A stretch of DNA of 64,000 nucleotides from Acidimicrobiia bacterium. GTDB lineage: Bacteria; Actinomycetota; Acidimicrobiia; Acidimicrobiales; Poriferisodalaceae. Under the pieces are notes generated by a model. That model worked only from the letters and a program-made list of their open reading frames with translations, did not search any database and had not been told where the DNA came from. Within the stretch, counting starts at the first letter, position 1, and each line of letters opens with the position of its first letter. The stretch lies in NCBI GenBank assembly GCA_022822525.1, contig JAJEBN010000024.1, positions 27,163-91,162 of the forward strand. The letters are read 5' to 3'. A program made the translations under genes and the position numbers. Shown here piece by piece: positions 1-9,978 of the stretch.

Positions 1-164
1 AGGCCGGTGTCGAACTCTTCGGCCATGTCGCCGGCAAAGGCCGTGAAGCTGTAGATCGTGCCGAAACCGGCCATGACCACGATCGCGGCACCGCACGCGG
101 TCACCCAGCCGCGTGCCGAGTCGAAGTGGACTGGGGAATCCTCGGCTGCGTCCACGGTGGTCAC
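1..164 (-). CDS. MFS transporter, N-terminal fragment (runs off left edge)
   Basis: The minus strand is open from a GTG at 164-162 to the window edge and reads VTTVDAAEDSPVHFDSARG, then WVTACGAAIVVMAGFGTIYS and FTAFAGDMAEEFDTG. The pattern GWV..(hydrophobic)..G..YSF..F...MAEEF matches the first transmembrane helix and following loop of major facilitator transporters of the monocarboxylate / oxalate-formate antiporter type. Only about 54 residues are visible, so substrate and full length cannot be judged. An in-frame stop a short way upstream limits the start to this GTG or the next one at 155-153. It lies just downstream of ilvD on the same strand, with no clear functional link. Confidence 0.6.
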   Translation of the reverse strand, partial: MTTVDAAEDSPVHFDSARGWVTACGAAIVVMAGFGTIYSFTAFAGDMAEEFDTG

Positions 165-227
165 CGGCGCGAGACTACGGCGCAGCCGTGGATCGGGGCT
201 CGTGAAGCGGCTCTCAGCGTCAGCCGC

Positions 228-2063
228 TCAGCCCAGCATCGACAGGTCGCGCACCGCACCCCGGTCTGCGCTGGTGGCCATTGCCGCGTAGGCCCGCAAC
301 GCGGTGCTGACCTGGCGTGGGCGCGGCTCGGCTGGCTGCCAGCCCGCCGCGTCCTGGAAGGCGCGGCGACGCTCCAGCTCGGCGTCGTCGACGGCGAGGT
401 TGATCGTGCGGTTCGGGATGTCGATCTCGATGATGTCGCCGTTGCGCACGAGTCCGATGAGCCCGCCTGAGGCAGCCTCCGGCGAGACATGGCCGATCGA
501 CAGGCCCGAGGTGCCGCCCGAGAAGCGGCCGTCAGTGACGAGCGCGCACGCCTTGCCGAGGCCCTTGGACTTCAGGTACGAGGTCGGGTACAGCATCTCT
601 TGCATGCCGGGGCCGCCCCGCGGTCCCTCATAGCGGACGACCACCACGTCCCCTGCCACGACCTCGCCTTCGAGGATGTGCTCGACCGCTTCGTCCTGGC
701 TCTCGACCACATGGGCCGGACCGGAGAACACCCAGTTGGACTCGTCCACCCCGGCGGTCTTGACCACGCACCCGTCGGGCGCGAGGTTGCCGTACAGGAC
801 CGCCAGCCCGCCATCGGCGGAGTACGCACAGTCGACCGAGCGGATGCAGCCCCGCTCGCGGTCGAGGTCCAGCGTGCGGTAGCGCTCGGACTGGCTGAAC
901 GCCACCTGCGTCGGGATGCCGGCCGGCCCGGCCCGGTAGAACTCGGCCAGCGACGCATCGTCATTGGTGGCCACGTCCCAGCGAGAGATGGCCTCGAACA
1001 TGGTCGGCGAGTGCACCGTCGGCACCTGGTTGGCGATGAGGCCCGCCCGGTTCAGCTCGGCCAGGATCCCCATGACGCCCCCGGCACGGTGAACGTCCTC
1101 GACGTGGAAGAACTCCGACGCCGGCGCCACTTTGCAGATGTTCGGCACCTTGCGCGACAGCCGGTCGATGTCGGCCATCGTGAAGTCGAGCTCTGCCTCT
1201 TGGGCCGCGGCCAGCAGGTGCAGGATCGTGTTGGTGGACCCGCCCATGGCGATATCGAGCGTCATGGCGTTCTCGAACGCCTCGAAGCTGCCGATCGAGC
1301 GCGGCAGCACCGACGCGTCGTCTTCCTGGTAGTAGCGGCGGCACAGGTCGACCACCAGGCGGCCGGCCTCCAAGAACAGCTCGCGGCGGTCCGCGTGGGT
1401 GGCCACCACCGTTCCGTTTCCGGGCAGCGACAGGCCCAGCGCCTCGGTCAGGCAGTTCATGGAGTTGGCCGTGAACATGCCCGAGCACGAACCGCAGGTG
1501 GGACAGCCCGACCGCTCCATCTCGGCCACGTCCTCGTCGCTGACCGAGTCGTCGGCAGCCACCACCATCACGTTGATGAGGTCGACCTTCTGGCTAGCCA
1601 GCTTCGTCTTGCCGGCTTCCATGGGGCCGCCCGAGACGAACACCGTCGGGATGTTCAGGCGCATCGTCGCATTGAGCATGCCGGGGGTGATCTTGTCGCA
1701 ATTGGAGATGCACACCAGCGCATCGGCACAGTGAGCATTGACCATGTACTCAACCGAGTCTGCGATGAGGTCACGCGACGGGAGGCTGTAGAGCATCCCG
1801 TCATGCCCCATGGCGATGCCGTCGTCCACGGCGATGGTGTTGAACTCCTTGGCTACGCCGCCGGCGGCCTCGATCTCGCGGGCGACGAGCTGGCCGAGAT
1901 CCTTGAGATGCACGTGGCCGGGCACGAACTGGGTGAACGAGTTGGAGATAGCGATGATCGGCTTGCCGAAGTCCTCATCGGTCATGCCGGTCGCTCGCCA
2001 CAAGGCTCGAGCCCCGGCCTGATTTCGGCCTGCTGTGGAGGTGACGGATCGGTAGCTCGGCAT
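228..2063 (-). CDS. ilvD: dihydroxy-acid dehydratase
   Basis: Dehydrates 2,3-dihydroxy-3-methylbutanoate and the isoleucine counterpart to 2-oxo acids, the third common step of branched-chain amino acid synthesis, in the cytoplasm. The 611-residue protein is full length. It opens [20 protein letters not shown] and carries [17 protein letters not shown] near residues 41-57, [12 protein letters not shown] near 118-129 and [11 protein letters not shown] near 187-197, the iron-sulfur cysteine and signature regions of IlvD/Edd enzymes. From memory the N-terminus strongly resembles the E. coli form, about 616 residues. The ATG start is unambiguous. It is divergent from serB across about 135 bp, which must hold both promoters; no convincing promoter boxes were identified there. 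Confidence 0.96.
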   Translation of the reverse strand: MPSYRSVTSTAGRNQAGARALWRATGMTDEDFGKPIIAISNSFTQFVPGHVHLKDLGQLVAREIEAAGGVAKEFNTIAVDDGIAMGHDGMLYSLPSRDLIADSVEYMVNAHCADALVCISNCDKITPGMLNATMRLNIPTVFVSGGPMEAGKTKLASQKVDLINVMVVAADDSVSDEDVAEMERSGCPTCGSCSGMFTANSMNCLTEALGLSLPGNGTVVATHADRRELFLEAGRLVVDLCRRYYQEDDASVLPRSIGSFEAFENAMTLDIAMGGSTNTILHLLAAAQEAELDFTMADIDRLSRKVPNICKVAPASEFFHVEDVHRAGGVMGILAELNRAGLIANQVPTVHSPTMFEAISRWDVATNDDASLAEFYRAGPAGIPTQVAFSQSERYRTLDLDRERGCIRSVDCAYSADGGLAVLYGNLAPDGCVVKTAGVDESNWVFSGPAHVVESQDEAVEHILEGEVVAGDVVVVRYEGPRGGPGMQEMLYPTSYLKSKGLGKACALVTDGRFSGGTSGLSIGHVSPEAASGGLIGLVRNGDIIEIDIPNRTINLAVDDAELERRRAFQDAAGWQPAEPRPRQVSTALRAYAAMATSADRGAVRDLSMLG

Positions 2064-2198
2064 GGGTCCAGCCTACGGCCCGAACGCCCCGTCTCTTGGC
2101 TCGAACCTGCCTCTCCAACTCGGCTACGATTTCCATGATCTGCCCTCATGACAGGATTTTGAGCCCCATTCCCGTGGCGCAGTAACCTCGCCGACCTG

Positions 2199-3434
2199 AT
2201 GAACCTCGACGCCTCTGCCGTCGGGACTGACACGATCCTCATACGGGTAACCGGCCCCGACGGACCGGGCATCACGACTGATCTGCTGGCCCTGCTCTCG
2301 AGTGCCGGCGCGGACGTGCAGGACATGGAGCAGGTTGTCGTCCGCCGCCAGCTCACGCTCGGGCTCGCAATCACGGTTCCGGCAGGCCGAGATCTTGTCA
2401 AGGAAGTGCTGCTGTTCGGCTATGAGCGGGGCCTGGAGATGAACTTCGAGGTCGTGGACGCCACGCCGACCCGGCACGCGGAGCGTCTCGTGGTCACTGC
2501 CTTGGCGCCCGAGCTGAAGCCTGCGGACTTGTCGGTGGTGACGGGAGCGATCGCCACCAGTGGGGGGAACATCGACCGCATTCACCGGCTGTCGCGCTTT
2601 CCGGTGTGGAGCTACGAGTTTCTTGTCGAGGGCGCCGAGAGCGACAAGCTGCGCACCGACCTCATCGAGGTGGCCGCTGATCGCCGCATCGACATCGCCG
2701 TGCAGCCCCACGGCTTGTCACGGCGCTCGACCCGCATGATCGTGATGGATGTCGACTCCACCCTCATCCGCAACGAGGTCATCGATCTGCTGGCCGCCGA
2801 GGCCGGGCACGAGGCCCGTTCGGCTGAGCTGACCGCTGCGGCCATGGCCGGCGAAATCGACTTTGAGACTTCCTTGCGCAAGCGGGTGAGGCTGCTGACG
2901 GGTCAGCCCGCCTCGATCATCGACTCGGCGATCGTGCACATGTCGCTCACCCGGGGAGCCCGCACCTTCGCGCGCACCCTGAAGCGGCTGGGGTACAAGA
3001 TCGCGATCATCTCCGGCGGCTTCACGCACTTCACCGATCATCTGGCGGAGCGCTTCAAGTTTGATCACGCGTACGCGAACGAACTCGAGATCCGCGACGG
3101 CAGGCTGACCGGCGAGCTGGTCGGCGAGGTGATCGATGCCGAGGCCAAGGCGCGGCTGCTGCGGCAGCTCGCGTACATCGAGGGCGTGCCGCTGGAGCAG
3201 ATCGTCGCGGTGGGTGACGGCGCCAACGACCTGCCCATGCTGACCGCGGCCGGGCTCGGCATCGCGTTCAACGCCAAACCGGTGCTCGTCGATGCGGCGG
3301 ACGCCACCGTGAACGTGCCGTATCTGGACGCGATCCTGTTCATGCTGGGCGTCACGCGCGAAGAGGTCGAAGCCGCCGATGCCTCGACGACGCCGCTGAA
3401 TGCCGAGCGGCCCCTCTCGACGCTGCTGCCCTGA
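2199..3434 (+). CDS. serB: phosphoserine phosphatase with N-terminal ACT domains
   Basis: Hydrolyses O-phosphoserine to serine, the last step of serine synthesis. The 411-residue protein has two ACT-like regulatory segments (about residues 10-85 and 95-170, the first beginning ILIRVTGPDGPGITTDLL). A HAD phosphatase domain follows, with the nucleophile motif DVDST (Asp184, Asp186), ISGGFTHF for the second HAD motif, and GDGANDLPML for the metal-binding third motif. This is the long, actinobacterial-type SerB. The ATG start follows a 135-bp divergent spacer with ilvD. The Sec-containing arsC and then gcvT and gcvP follow on the same strand. Serine is the precursor of both the glycine-cleavage substrate and selenocysteine, but a link to either is inference. 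Confidence 0.95.
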   Translation: MNLDASAVGTDTILIRVTGPDGPGITTDLLALLSSAGADVQDMEQVVVRRQLTLGLAITVPAGRDLVKEVLLFGYERGLEMNFEVVDATPTRHAERLVVTALAPELKPADLSVVTGAIATSGGNIDRIHRLSRFPVWSYEFLVEGAESDKLRTDLIEVAADRRIDIAVQPHGLSRRSTRMIVMDVDSTLIRNEVIDLLAAEAGHEARSAELTAAAMAGEIDFETSLRKRVRLLTGQPASIIDSAIVHMSLTRGARTFARTLKRLGYKIAIISGGFTHFTDHLAERFKFDHAYANELEIRDGRLTGELVGEVIDAEAKARLLRQLAYIEGVPLEQIVAVGDGANDLPMLTAAGLGIAFNAKPVLVDAADATVNVPYLDAILFMLGVTREEVEAADASTTPLNAERPLSTLLP

Positions 3435-3600
3435 CGAACCGGCGCGCCTGTCCAGACTCGGGCGCCTCGCGCAGGTAACTTCGGGTCTGGTGCAGGGCCC
3501 GGCCGAGCCCGACTGCTGCGGGCGCAATCTCGCCGATCCGCAGCAGCACGGCGCAGAACGCCACACCCTGCCCGCCACACACGACGACAGGAGCGCGCTC

Positions 3601-3960
3601 ATGGCAGAGGTGACGATCTACCACAACCCCCACTGAAATTCCTCCCGGAATGCCTTGGCGGTCGCCGAGGAAGCAGGTGTGGAGGCCGACGTCGTCCTGT
3701 ACATGAAGACGCCGCCCGACCGCGAGACGCTCGAGCATCTCGTGTCGATTCTCGAGGACCCCGTCGAGGACTTGGTCCGCAAGGATTCGCAGTTCAAGAA
3801 GCTGGACCTGAACGCCGACGACTACGTCGACAATCCCGACGCAGTGGTGGAGCTGCTGAGCCGGCGCAAGGCGCTCATGCAGCGCCCGGTCGTGGTGCGC
3901 GGAGACCGGGCCATCATCGGACGTCCGAAGGGTCGCATCGCCGAGCTGCTGGCGGGCTGA
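3601..3960 (+). CDS. ArsC-family arsenate reductase-like selenoprotein (in-frame UGA = Sec12)
   Basis: The reading frame starts at ATG 3601 behind a good ribosome site (ACAGGAG). It reads MAEVTIYHNPH, meets UGA at 3634-3636, then continues NSSRNALAVAEEAGVEADVV to a TGA at 3958-3960, giving 119 residues. ArsC proteins have the form xxTIYHNPxCxxSRxxL with the catalytic cysteine at residue 12; here UGA falls exactly on that codon. The downstream part retains arginines expected to bind arsenate in E. coli ArsC: LVRKDSQ, QRPVVV and GRPKG. The spacer after serB is 166 bp and gcvT follows 13 bp later. A hairpin with a GGUC loop begins 17 nt after the UGA. Reduction of arsenate, or of another thioredoxin-fold substrate, is inferred from the family. 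A sequencing error is unlikely because two other genes here show the same pattern. Confidence 0.88.
3637..3670 (+). promoter_or_regulatory. candidate SECIS element of the arsC-like gene
   Basis: After the UGA at 3634-3636 a 7-bp stem pairs 3653-3659 with 3664-3670 (one U-G wobble) around the loop GGUC at 3660-3663, which is +24 to +27 from the UGA. A smaller 5-bp hairpin (ATTCC/GGAAT, 3638-3651) lies between. In the classical E. coli fdhF element SelB reads G and U bases in a GGUC-type apical loop at about this distance. That comparison is established knowledge; the role here is inference. Confidence 0.65.
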
Positions 3961-3973
3961 GACGCACCGGTTG

Positions 3974-5152
3974 ATGCGAGACACGAGCGAACCTCACGCT
4001 GCAGGCGCTGGGGCAGACCCGCAGACCGGCGGTATTCGCACACCCCTTCATCAGCTGCACGCCGAGCTCGGTGGTCGAATGGTCAACTTCGGCGGTCACG
4101 CGCTGCCCATGCGCTACGACGACGGCACCGTGGCGGAGCACCGCGCCACCCGCACGGCGGCCGGACTCTTCGACGTGAGCCACATGGGCATCGTCGAGCT
4201 CCACCCGGCATCCGGAGACGAAGTCGACGATGTGGCGACGTGGCTGGAGGGCCGCGTGCCGGGCGCCGTTGCCAGCCTCGTACCGGGACGCATGAGATAC
4301 ACCCTGTTCACGACGGCTGCGGGCGGCGTTCTGGACGACCTGATCGTGTCGTGTCAACCGGATCGGCTGCGCATGGTGGTCAACGCCGTGCGCACCGAGG
4401 CCGACCTGTCGATGCTTCGGGATGTCAACGGCGGTGACGACGGCGACGTGCGCATCGAGGTGCGAACCGATCTGGCGCTGGTTGCCCTGCAGGGGCCCGC
4501 CGCATCCGGCGCACTGGCTCGCTGGGCGCCGGAGGCCGCAGAGCTGGCGTTCATGACGACGGCCCCGATGCCGATCGACGGCGTCGAGTGCGAGGTCTCA
4601 CGTTGCGGGTACACGGGCGAGGACGGGTTCGAGATCGCGGTACCCGCGGAGCACGCCGTACACGTCGCGCGGCTGCTGTTGGAAAGCGACGAGGTGTCTC
4701 CGGCGGGCCTCGGCGCCCGCGACACGCTGCGTCTCGAGGCAGGCCTGCCGCTCGTCGGCCACGAACTCACCGAGGCGACGACCCCGGCCGAGGCCGGCCT
4801 GGGCTGGTCGATACCGAGGCGACGACGCGCGGAGGGCGGGTTCCCTGGCGCGGACGTCATCACGGCCCAGCTCTCCGGTGGACCCCCACGCCGGCGGGTG
4901 GGCATCGCCGCAGATGGCCGGCGGCCAATTCGCGACGGTGCGGAGCTGGCCGATGCCGGCGGCACACGCCTCGGCATGGTCACCAGCGGTGGCTACGGGC
5001 CCACCGTGGATGCACCGATCGCCATGGCCTACGTCGAGGCCGAGTTCGCATCCGACGGCACCGAGCTGTTCGCCCACGGACGCAAGGGCGCAGAGCCCTG
5101 CCGGGTCGTGCCGCTGCCCTTCGTCGAGCACCGCTACTGGCGGCCGTCATGA
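3974..5152 (+). CDS. gcvT: glycine cleavage T protein (aminomethyltransferase)
   Basis: Transfers the methylene group from aminomethyl-lipoyl H protein to tetrahydrofolate and releases ammonia. The 392-residue protein has the N-terminal GcvT fold signature TPLHQLHAELGGRMVNFGGH, then LPMRYDDGTVAEHRATR and AGLFDVSHMGIVEL. GYTGEDGFEI and GLGARDTLRLEAGLPLVGHE follow in the middle, and a C-terminal barrel carries GMVTSGGYGPTV. The ATG at 3974 is preferred over the adjacent TTG at 3971. The gene follows the Sec arsC gene by 13 bp and precedes gcvP by 85 bp on the same strand, so gcvT-gcvP are probably co-transcribed. The H-protein gene lies at 27821-28222 and no lipoamide dehydrogenase of the complex is seen. 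I looked for a glycine riboswitch upstream and did not see one. Confidence 0.94.
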   Translation: MRDTSEPHAAGAGADPQTGGIRTPLHQLHAELGGRMVNFGGHALPMRYDDGTVAEHRATRTAAGLFDVSHMGIVELHPASGDEVDDVATWLEGRVPGAVASLVPGRMRYTLFTTAAGGVLDDLIVSCQPDRLRMVVNAVRTEADLSMLRDVNGGDDGDVRIEVRTDLALVALQGPAASGALARWAPEAAELAFMTTAPMPIDGVECEVSRCGYTGEDGFEIAVPAEHAVHVARLLLESDEVSPAGLGARDTLRLEAGLPLVGHELTEATTPAEAGLGWSIPRRRRAEGGFPGADVITAQLSGGPPRRRVGIAADGRRPIRDGAELADAGGTRLGMVTSGGYGPTVDAPIAMAYVEAEFASDGTELFAHGRKGAEPCRVVPLPFVEHRYWRPS

Positions 5153-5237
5153 CTGATTTCCATGACAGAGCGCAGCCCGCAGTTGCCATGACGATGAACG
5201 AGACCGCACGAAAGCCTCTTGCACGGAGACATGGCGC

Positions 5238-8147
5238 ATGAGTGAAACGCCCCCCGAAACAAGCGCACAAGGGACATTCGCAGCACGCCACATCGGTCTG
5301 CGGCCCGACGACGTTGCCGTCATGCTCAAGCGCCTCGGGTTCAGCTCGCTCGGAGACCTCGTCGACGCCGCCGTGCCCGCCGAAATCCGCATCGACGAGC
5401 CGATCGTGCTCGACGGCGTCGACCGGCCCCTGACCGAGACGGAAGCGACTGCAGCGATGCGCTGGCTGGCCGATGCCAACACGGCGGTGCACTCGTTGAT
5501 CGGGCTGGGCTACTACGGCACGCTCACACCTGCAGTCATCCGGCGCGGTGTGCTGGAAGACCCGTCGTGGTACACGGCATATACGCCGTACCAGCCCGAG
5601 ATCTCCCAAGGGCGCCTCGAAGCGCTGCTCAACTACCAGACGATGGTGTGCGATCTGGTAGGCATGGAGATCGCCAACTCATCGCTGCTGTGCGAAGGCA
5701 CCGCCGCTGCTGAGGCGATGGCCATGGCGCGTCGCATCACGCGCAGCGGGCCGGACTGCTTCTTCGTCGACGCCGACTGCCATCCACAGGTCATCGATGT
5801 GGTGGCTACGCGCGCCAGGCCACTCGGCATCGACATCGCGGTCGGCGACCCGGCGACCGACCTGGCACCGGCGGAGGTGTACGGCGCGTTGCTGGCATAT
5901 CCCGGCAGCAGCGGCGCTGTCCGCGACCTTCGTCCGGTGATCGAGGCGCTGCACGGCACCGGCGCGATCGCATCGGTCACCGCAGACCTGCTGGCGTGCT
6001 GCGTGCTGCAGCCGCCCGGCGAGCAGGGCGCCGACATCGTGGTGGGCAGCTCGCAGCGCTTCGGTGTGCCGCTCGGCTTCGGCGGTCCGCACGCGGCATT
6101 CCTGGCAACCAGCGAGAAGCACCGGCGATCGATGCCCGGACGGCTCGTGGGTGTCTCGGTCGACGCCGCCGGCAGGCCCGCGTACCGGTTGGCACTGCAG
6201 ACCCGTGAGCAGCACATCCGGCGCGAGAGGGCCACCAGCAACATCTGCACCGCGCAGGTGCTGCTCGCCGTCGTGGCCTCGATGTATGCGGTCTGGCACG
6301 GCCCCGACGGCTTGGCCGGCATCGCTGAGCGCGTGCACGGGCTGACGGCCGGACTCGCTGCGGGCGTCGCCAGCCTCGGCCTGCGTGTCCGCAACGAGAC
6401 GTTCTTCGACACAGTGAGCGTGGAGATTCCCGGCCGCGCCGACGAGGTGCTGGCCGCCGCGCAGAGCGCGGGGATCAACCTGCGCCGGATCGACGGCGAC
6501 AGCGTGGGCGTCTCGCTCGACGAGACCTGCGATGAGGCGACGGTCGCCTCGGTCCTGAATGCGTTCGGGACGCCGGGGGGCAGCGAAGCCCACGACGCCA
6601 TCTCGGTTGGAGCGCTGGCAGCCGCAGCACCGTCAGGCATCGCAGGCGAGCTGCGGCGCACCAGCGAGTACCTCACGCACCCCACGTTCGGTTCCTACCG
6701 CTCCGAGACCGAGATGATGCGCTACCTGCGCCGCCTGGCCTCAGCCGACGTGGCGCTGGACCGCTCGATGATCCCGCTGGGCAGCTGCACGATGAAGCTC
6801 AACGCTGCGGCAGAGATGACGCCGGTGACCTGGCCGCAGTTCGCCGACATCCACCCGTTCGCGCCGCCCGGGCAGTGGGAGGGCTACCGGCAGATCATCG
6901 CCGACCTCGAACGGTGGCTGGCGGCGGTGACCGGCTACGACGCCGTGTCGCTGCAGCCCAATGCCGGTTCCCAGGGCGAGCTGGCCGGACTGCTCGCCAT
7001 CCGCCGCTACCACGACGACCGTGGTGACGCCCACCGCACGGTGTGCCTCATCCCCTCCTCTGCGCACGGCACCAACGCGGCGTCCGCTGTGATGGCCGGC
7101 ATGCGGGTCGTGGTGGTGGGCTGCACCGACGACGGCGACGTCGACCTCGACGACCTCGACGCCAAGATCGCCGAGCACGGCGATCAGCTCGCGGCGTTCA
7201 TGGCCACCTATCCCTCGACACATGGTGTCTATGAGGACGGCATCCGGCAGGTCTGTCTCAAGGTGCACGAAGCGGGCGGGCAGGTCTACGTGGACGGCGC
7301 CAATCTCAACGCCCTCGTCGGCCTCGCCGCGCCGGGCACGTTCGGTGCCGACATCAGCCACCTCAACCTGCACAAGACGTTCTGCATCCCCCACGGCGGC
7401 GGCGGACCGGGCATCGGGCCGGTGGCGTGCCGCCTGCACCTGGCCAAGTACCTGCCCAACCACCCGCTGGCGCCCAGTGCCGGCCCCGAGACCGGTCCGG
7501 GGGCGATCTCATCGGCGCCCTGGGGCTCTGCGGGCATCCTGCCGATCCCGTGGATGTACATCGCCATGATGGGTGTGGAGGGGCTCACCCAAGCAACCCA
7601 GACGGCGATCCTGTCGGCCAACTACCTGGCCTCGCGGCTCGGCGAGCACTTCCCGATCCTGTACCAGGGCCGCTACGGGCTGGTTGCGCACGAGTGCATC
7701 GTGGACCTGCGGCCGTTCTCGGAGTGGGCCAGCGTGGACGACGTGGCCAAGCGCCTCATCGACTTCGGCTTCCATGCTCCGACGATGTCGTTCCCGGTCG
7801 CGGGGACGCTGATGATCGAGCCCACCGAGAGCGAGTCGCTGGCGGAGATCGACCGGTTCTGCGATGCGATGGCGACGATCCGATCCGAGATCGACAAGGT
7901 TGCCGGCGGCGAGTGGCCGGTCGGCGACAACCCGCTCGCCAACGCACCCCACACCGCGATCGACGTGCTGGCCGACGAATGGGATCACCCCTACTCGCGC
8001 ACCGAGGCCGCCTACCCGGCGGGCACCAGCGTGGCGACGCTGGTGGCCGACAAGTACTGGCCACCGGTCAGCCGCATCGACGGTGCCTACGGCGACCGCA
8101 ACCTCATGTGCGCCTGCCCCGACCCACGCGCCTTCGAGACTGACTGA
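5238..8147 (+). CDS. gcvP: glycine dehydrogenase (decarboxylating), single-chain P protein
   Basis: PLP-dependent decarboxylation of glycine with transfer of the aminomethyl group to the H-protein lipoyl arm. At 969 residues it is the long form in which the P1 and P2 halves are fused. The N-half contains [20 protein letters not shown] and [20 protein letters not shown]. The C-half contains [13 protein letters not shown] and the PLP-lysine motif [16 protein letters not shown], with the lysine at about residue 713. GGAG precedes the ATG at a usual distance; an upstream ATG at 5231 is out of frame. It follows gcvT, giving a T-P pair. Confidence 0.96.
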   Translation: MSETPPETSAQGTFAARHIGLRPDDVAVMLKRLGFSSLGDLVDAAVPAEIRIDEPIVLDGVDRPLTETEATAAMRWLADANTAVHSLIGLGYYGTLTPAVIRRGVLEDPSWYTAYTPYQPEISQGRLEALLNYQTMVCDLVGMEIANSSLLCEGTAAAEAMAMARRITRSGPDCFFVDADCHPQVIDVVATRARPLGIDIAVGDPATDLAPAEVYGALLAYPGSSGAVRDLRPVIEALHGTGAIASVTADLLACCVLQPPGEQGADIVVGSSQRFGVPLGFGGPHAAFLATSEKHRRSMPGRLVGVSVDAAGRPAYRLALQTREQHIRRERATSNICTAQVLLAVVASMYAVWHGPDGLAGIAERVHGLTAGLAAGVASLGLRVRNETFFDTVSVEIPGRADEVLAAAQSAGINLRRIDGDSVGVSLDETCDEATVASVLNAFGTPGGSEAHDAISVGALAAAAPSGIAGELRRTSEYLTHPTFGSYRSETEMMRYLRRLASADVALDRSMIPLGSCTMKLNAAAEMTPVTWPQFADIHPFAPPGQWEGYRQIIADLERWLAAVTGYDAVSLQPNAGSQGELAGLLAIRRYHDDRGDAHRTVCLIPSSAHGTNAASAVMAGMRVVVVGCTDDGDVDLDDLDAKIAEHGDQLAAFMATYPSTHGVYEDGIRQVCLKVHEAGGQVYVDGANLNALVGLAAPGTFGADISHLNLHKTFCIPHGGGGPGIGPVACRLHLAKYLPNHPLAPSAGPETGPGAISSAPWGSAGILPIPWMYIAMMGVEGLTQATQTAILSANYLASRLGEHFPILYQGRYGLVAHECIVDLRPFSEWASVDDVAKRLIDFGFHAPTMSFPVAGTLMIEPTESESLAEIDRFCDAMATIRSEIDKVAGGEWPVGDNPLANAPHTAIDVLADEWDHPYSRTEAAYPAGTSVATLVADKYWPPVSRIDGAYGDRNLMCACPDPRAFETD

Positions 8148-8171
8148 CCTCGGCGCGCCTAGCGTTCGGGC

Positions 8172-8888
8172 ATGGCGCGAGTCGATCCTTCAGTGCTGGA
8201 GATGCCGGACGATGCCGCGGCCGGCACGATGCCGTACTTCTCCCACATCGAGGGGTGGCTGCGCGCCGAGATCGACGGGCTGAGCGACGAGCAGCTCGAC
8301 CTCGACGACCAATCTCCCGAGCGGGAGCTGATGTGGTGGTCGATCCGTCGGCAGGTCAGCCACATCGCCTGGGTGTCGCTCATTTTCGCGAAGCGCCGCT
8401 GCGGCACACTGCTGTGGCCCGACGGCAACGTTCCCGAACCCATCGTGTGGTCCGAGCATCACCAGGGACCCAACAACAAGCACGAGCTGCGGCTGGATCC
8501 TGAGCTGTTCTGGCACGTGCCCGACCTGCTCGACAAGCTCGATCTGGGCCTGAGCTGGATGCGCTACGTGGTCGCCTCTCATCCGGTCGAGACGTTCCGC
8601 GAGATGGTCGAGTCTCGTCACAGCACGCATTTCTGGGATGACGCCATCACCGTGCTGCCCCGGGGTGCTTGGCATGATCCCGACGACGAGCGGCTGATCG
8701 TGAACACGCTCGAGTGCGCGATCTGGATGCTGTTCTACGAAATGGCTTCCCACATCCGCTCCATCCAGCGGATCAAGGAGATCCAGGGGCTGCCGTCGGC
8801 CGTGGAGCTGACGCGCTTCGGCTACCTGCGCCTCCCCCACTACTGGGGCGAGACCGACGCGCCCGCGCCCAGCATCACGAAGCTGTAG
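8172..8888 (+). CDS. DinB-like putative metalloenzyme
   Basis: A 238-residue soluble protein that looks like the DinB/YfiT four-helix-bundle fold. It has MPYFSHIEGWLRAEIDGLSD, then the helix WWSIRRQVSHIAWVSLIFAK carrying one candidate metal-binding histidine, and late in the protein IWMLFYEMASHIRSIQRIKE carrying another. Members of this superfamily bind a divalent metal through three histidines; some are thiol-dependent transferases, including mycothiol-dependent ones, but the reaction of this protein cannot be read from the sequence. It begins 24 bp after gcvP and ends 26 bp before the nucleoside hydrolase on the same strand. The function is unassigned and the fold call is from pattern only. 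Confidence 0.72.
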   Translation: MARVDPSVLEMPDDAAAGTMPYFSHIEGWLRAEIDGLSDEQLDLDDQSPERELMWWSIRRQVSHIAWVSLIFAKRRCGTLLWPDGNVPEPIVWSEHHQGPNNKHELRLDPELFWHVPDLLDKLDLGLSWMRYVVASHPVETFREMVESRHSTHFWDDAITVLPRGAWHDPDDERLIVNTLECAIWMLFYEMASHIRSIQRIKEIQGLPSAVELTRFGYLRLPHYWGETDAPAPSITKL

Positions 8889-8914
8889 ACCGCGCAGACC
8901 CCAGGTCACTCGAC

Positions 8915-9841
8915 ATGGCGAAACCGAAGATCATTCTCGACTGCGACCCAGGCCACGACGACGCGGTGGCGATCCTGCTGGCCGCCCGCCAGTGCGAGGT
9001 GCTGGCGATCACGACGGTCTCGGGGAACGCCCCGCTCGCGATGACCACGGCGAACGCGCTGCTGATGTGCCAGCTCGCCGGGCTGGACATTCCGGTGCAT
9101 GCGGGCGCGGACCGACCGCTGCTCGTACCCGCTGCGCACGCCCCTCGTGCCCACGGGGCGACCGGGCTCGACGGACCGCCGCGACCCGATGTGCACCTCG
9201 AACCGGCGAGCAACGACGCTGTCGGCTGCATCATCGAGACAGCGCGAGCCCACGACGACGTGTGGCTGGTGCCGGTCGGGCCGCTTACCAACATCGCGCT
9301 GGCCATCCGCCAAGCGCCCGACATAGTCGAGCGGGTGGCCGGCATCTCGCTCATGGGCGGCTCTGTCGGGCCGGGCAATGTCACGCCGACCGCCGAGTTC
9401 AACATCTGGGCAGATCCTCATGCGGCCCAGATCGTGTTCGGCGCCGGCGCGCCGCTGGTGCGCATGGCCGGGCTCAACCTCACCCACCAGCTCTGCGTCG
9501 GGCCCAACGAGAGCGCAACCCTGCGCGCCAGCGGAGGGAACGTCGCCGGCTTCGTGGCGGACCTGTTCGACTTCTACCTCGCCGGTTACCGAGAGCGCGC
9601 CGGGCTGGATGCCGCGCCCATGCACGACCCCTGCGCAGTGCTTGCCGTAACCCACCCCGAGCTGTTCACCTTCGGCGCCCGACAGGTCGCCGTGGAGACA
9701 ATCGGCGAACTCACCCGCGGCATGACCGTCGCCGACGAGCGGCCCGGCGCCGGCACCATGCCCAACTGCGAAGTCGCCTACAGCCTCAACGCCGCGGCGG
9801 CGCTCGAACTCATTATCGACGCCGTTTGCAGTCGCGACTGA
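8915..9841 (+). CDS. inosine/uridine-preferring nucleoside hydrolase
   Basis: Hydrolyses the N-glycosidic bond of ribonucleosides to free base and ribose, a salvage reaction. The 308-residue protein starts MAKPKIILDCDPGHDDAVAI, the calcium-binding DxDxGxDDA motif of the family, with His in place of the usual second-position residue. It continues LAITTVSGNAPLAMTTANAL, IPVHAGADRPL, VGPLTNIALAIRQAP and ISLMGGSVGPGNVTPTAEFN, and the late histidine region MHDPCAVLAVTHPELF. All core family signatures are present and the length is typical. The ATG start lies 26 bp after the DinB-like gene. Confidence 0.93.
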   Translation: MAKPKIILDCDPGHDDAVAILLAARQCEVLAITTVSGNAPLAMTTANALLMCQLAGLDIPVHAGADRPLLVPAAHAPRAHGATGLDGPPRPDVHLEPASNDAVGCIIETARAHDDVWLVPVGPLTNIALAIRQAPDIVERVAGISLMGGSVGPGNVTPTAEFNIWADPHAAQIVFGAGAPLVRMAGLNLTHQLCVGPNESATLRASGGNVAGFVADLFDFYLAGYRERAGLDAAPMHDPCAVLAVTHPELFTFGARQVAVETIGELTRGMTVADERPGAGTMPNCEVAYSLNAAAALELIIDAVCSRD

Positions 9842-9978
9842 GGCCGCCCGGTTGCCGAACCCGCACCTGTCGCCAACGAGTACCCAATCGGAAGGCACAT
9901 CTCGGGCGGCGGCGAGGCGGCACCTCCTCGCCGATCGACTCAGGCGCTCGGGGCGGCCACGTCGATACCGTTGCCGCT

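Noticed and set aside
3634..3636. arsC-like gene as a pseudogene or sequencing error
   Set aside because: The same substitution (UGA for the family Cys) is present in two more genes, both followed by similar hairpins, and selD itself is among them.
3961..5237. Glycine riboswitch upstream of gcvT or gcvP
   Set aside because: Spacers are only 13 and 85 bp and show no aptamer-like pairing.
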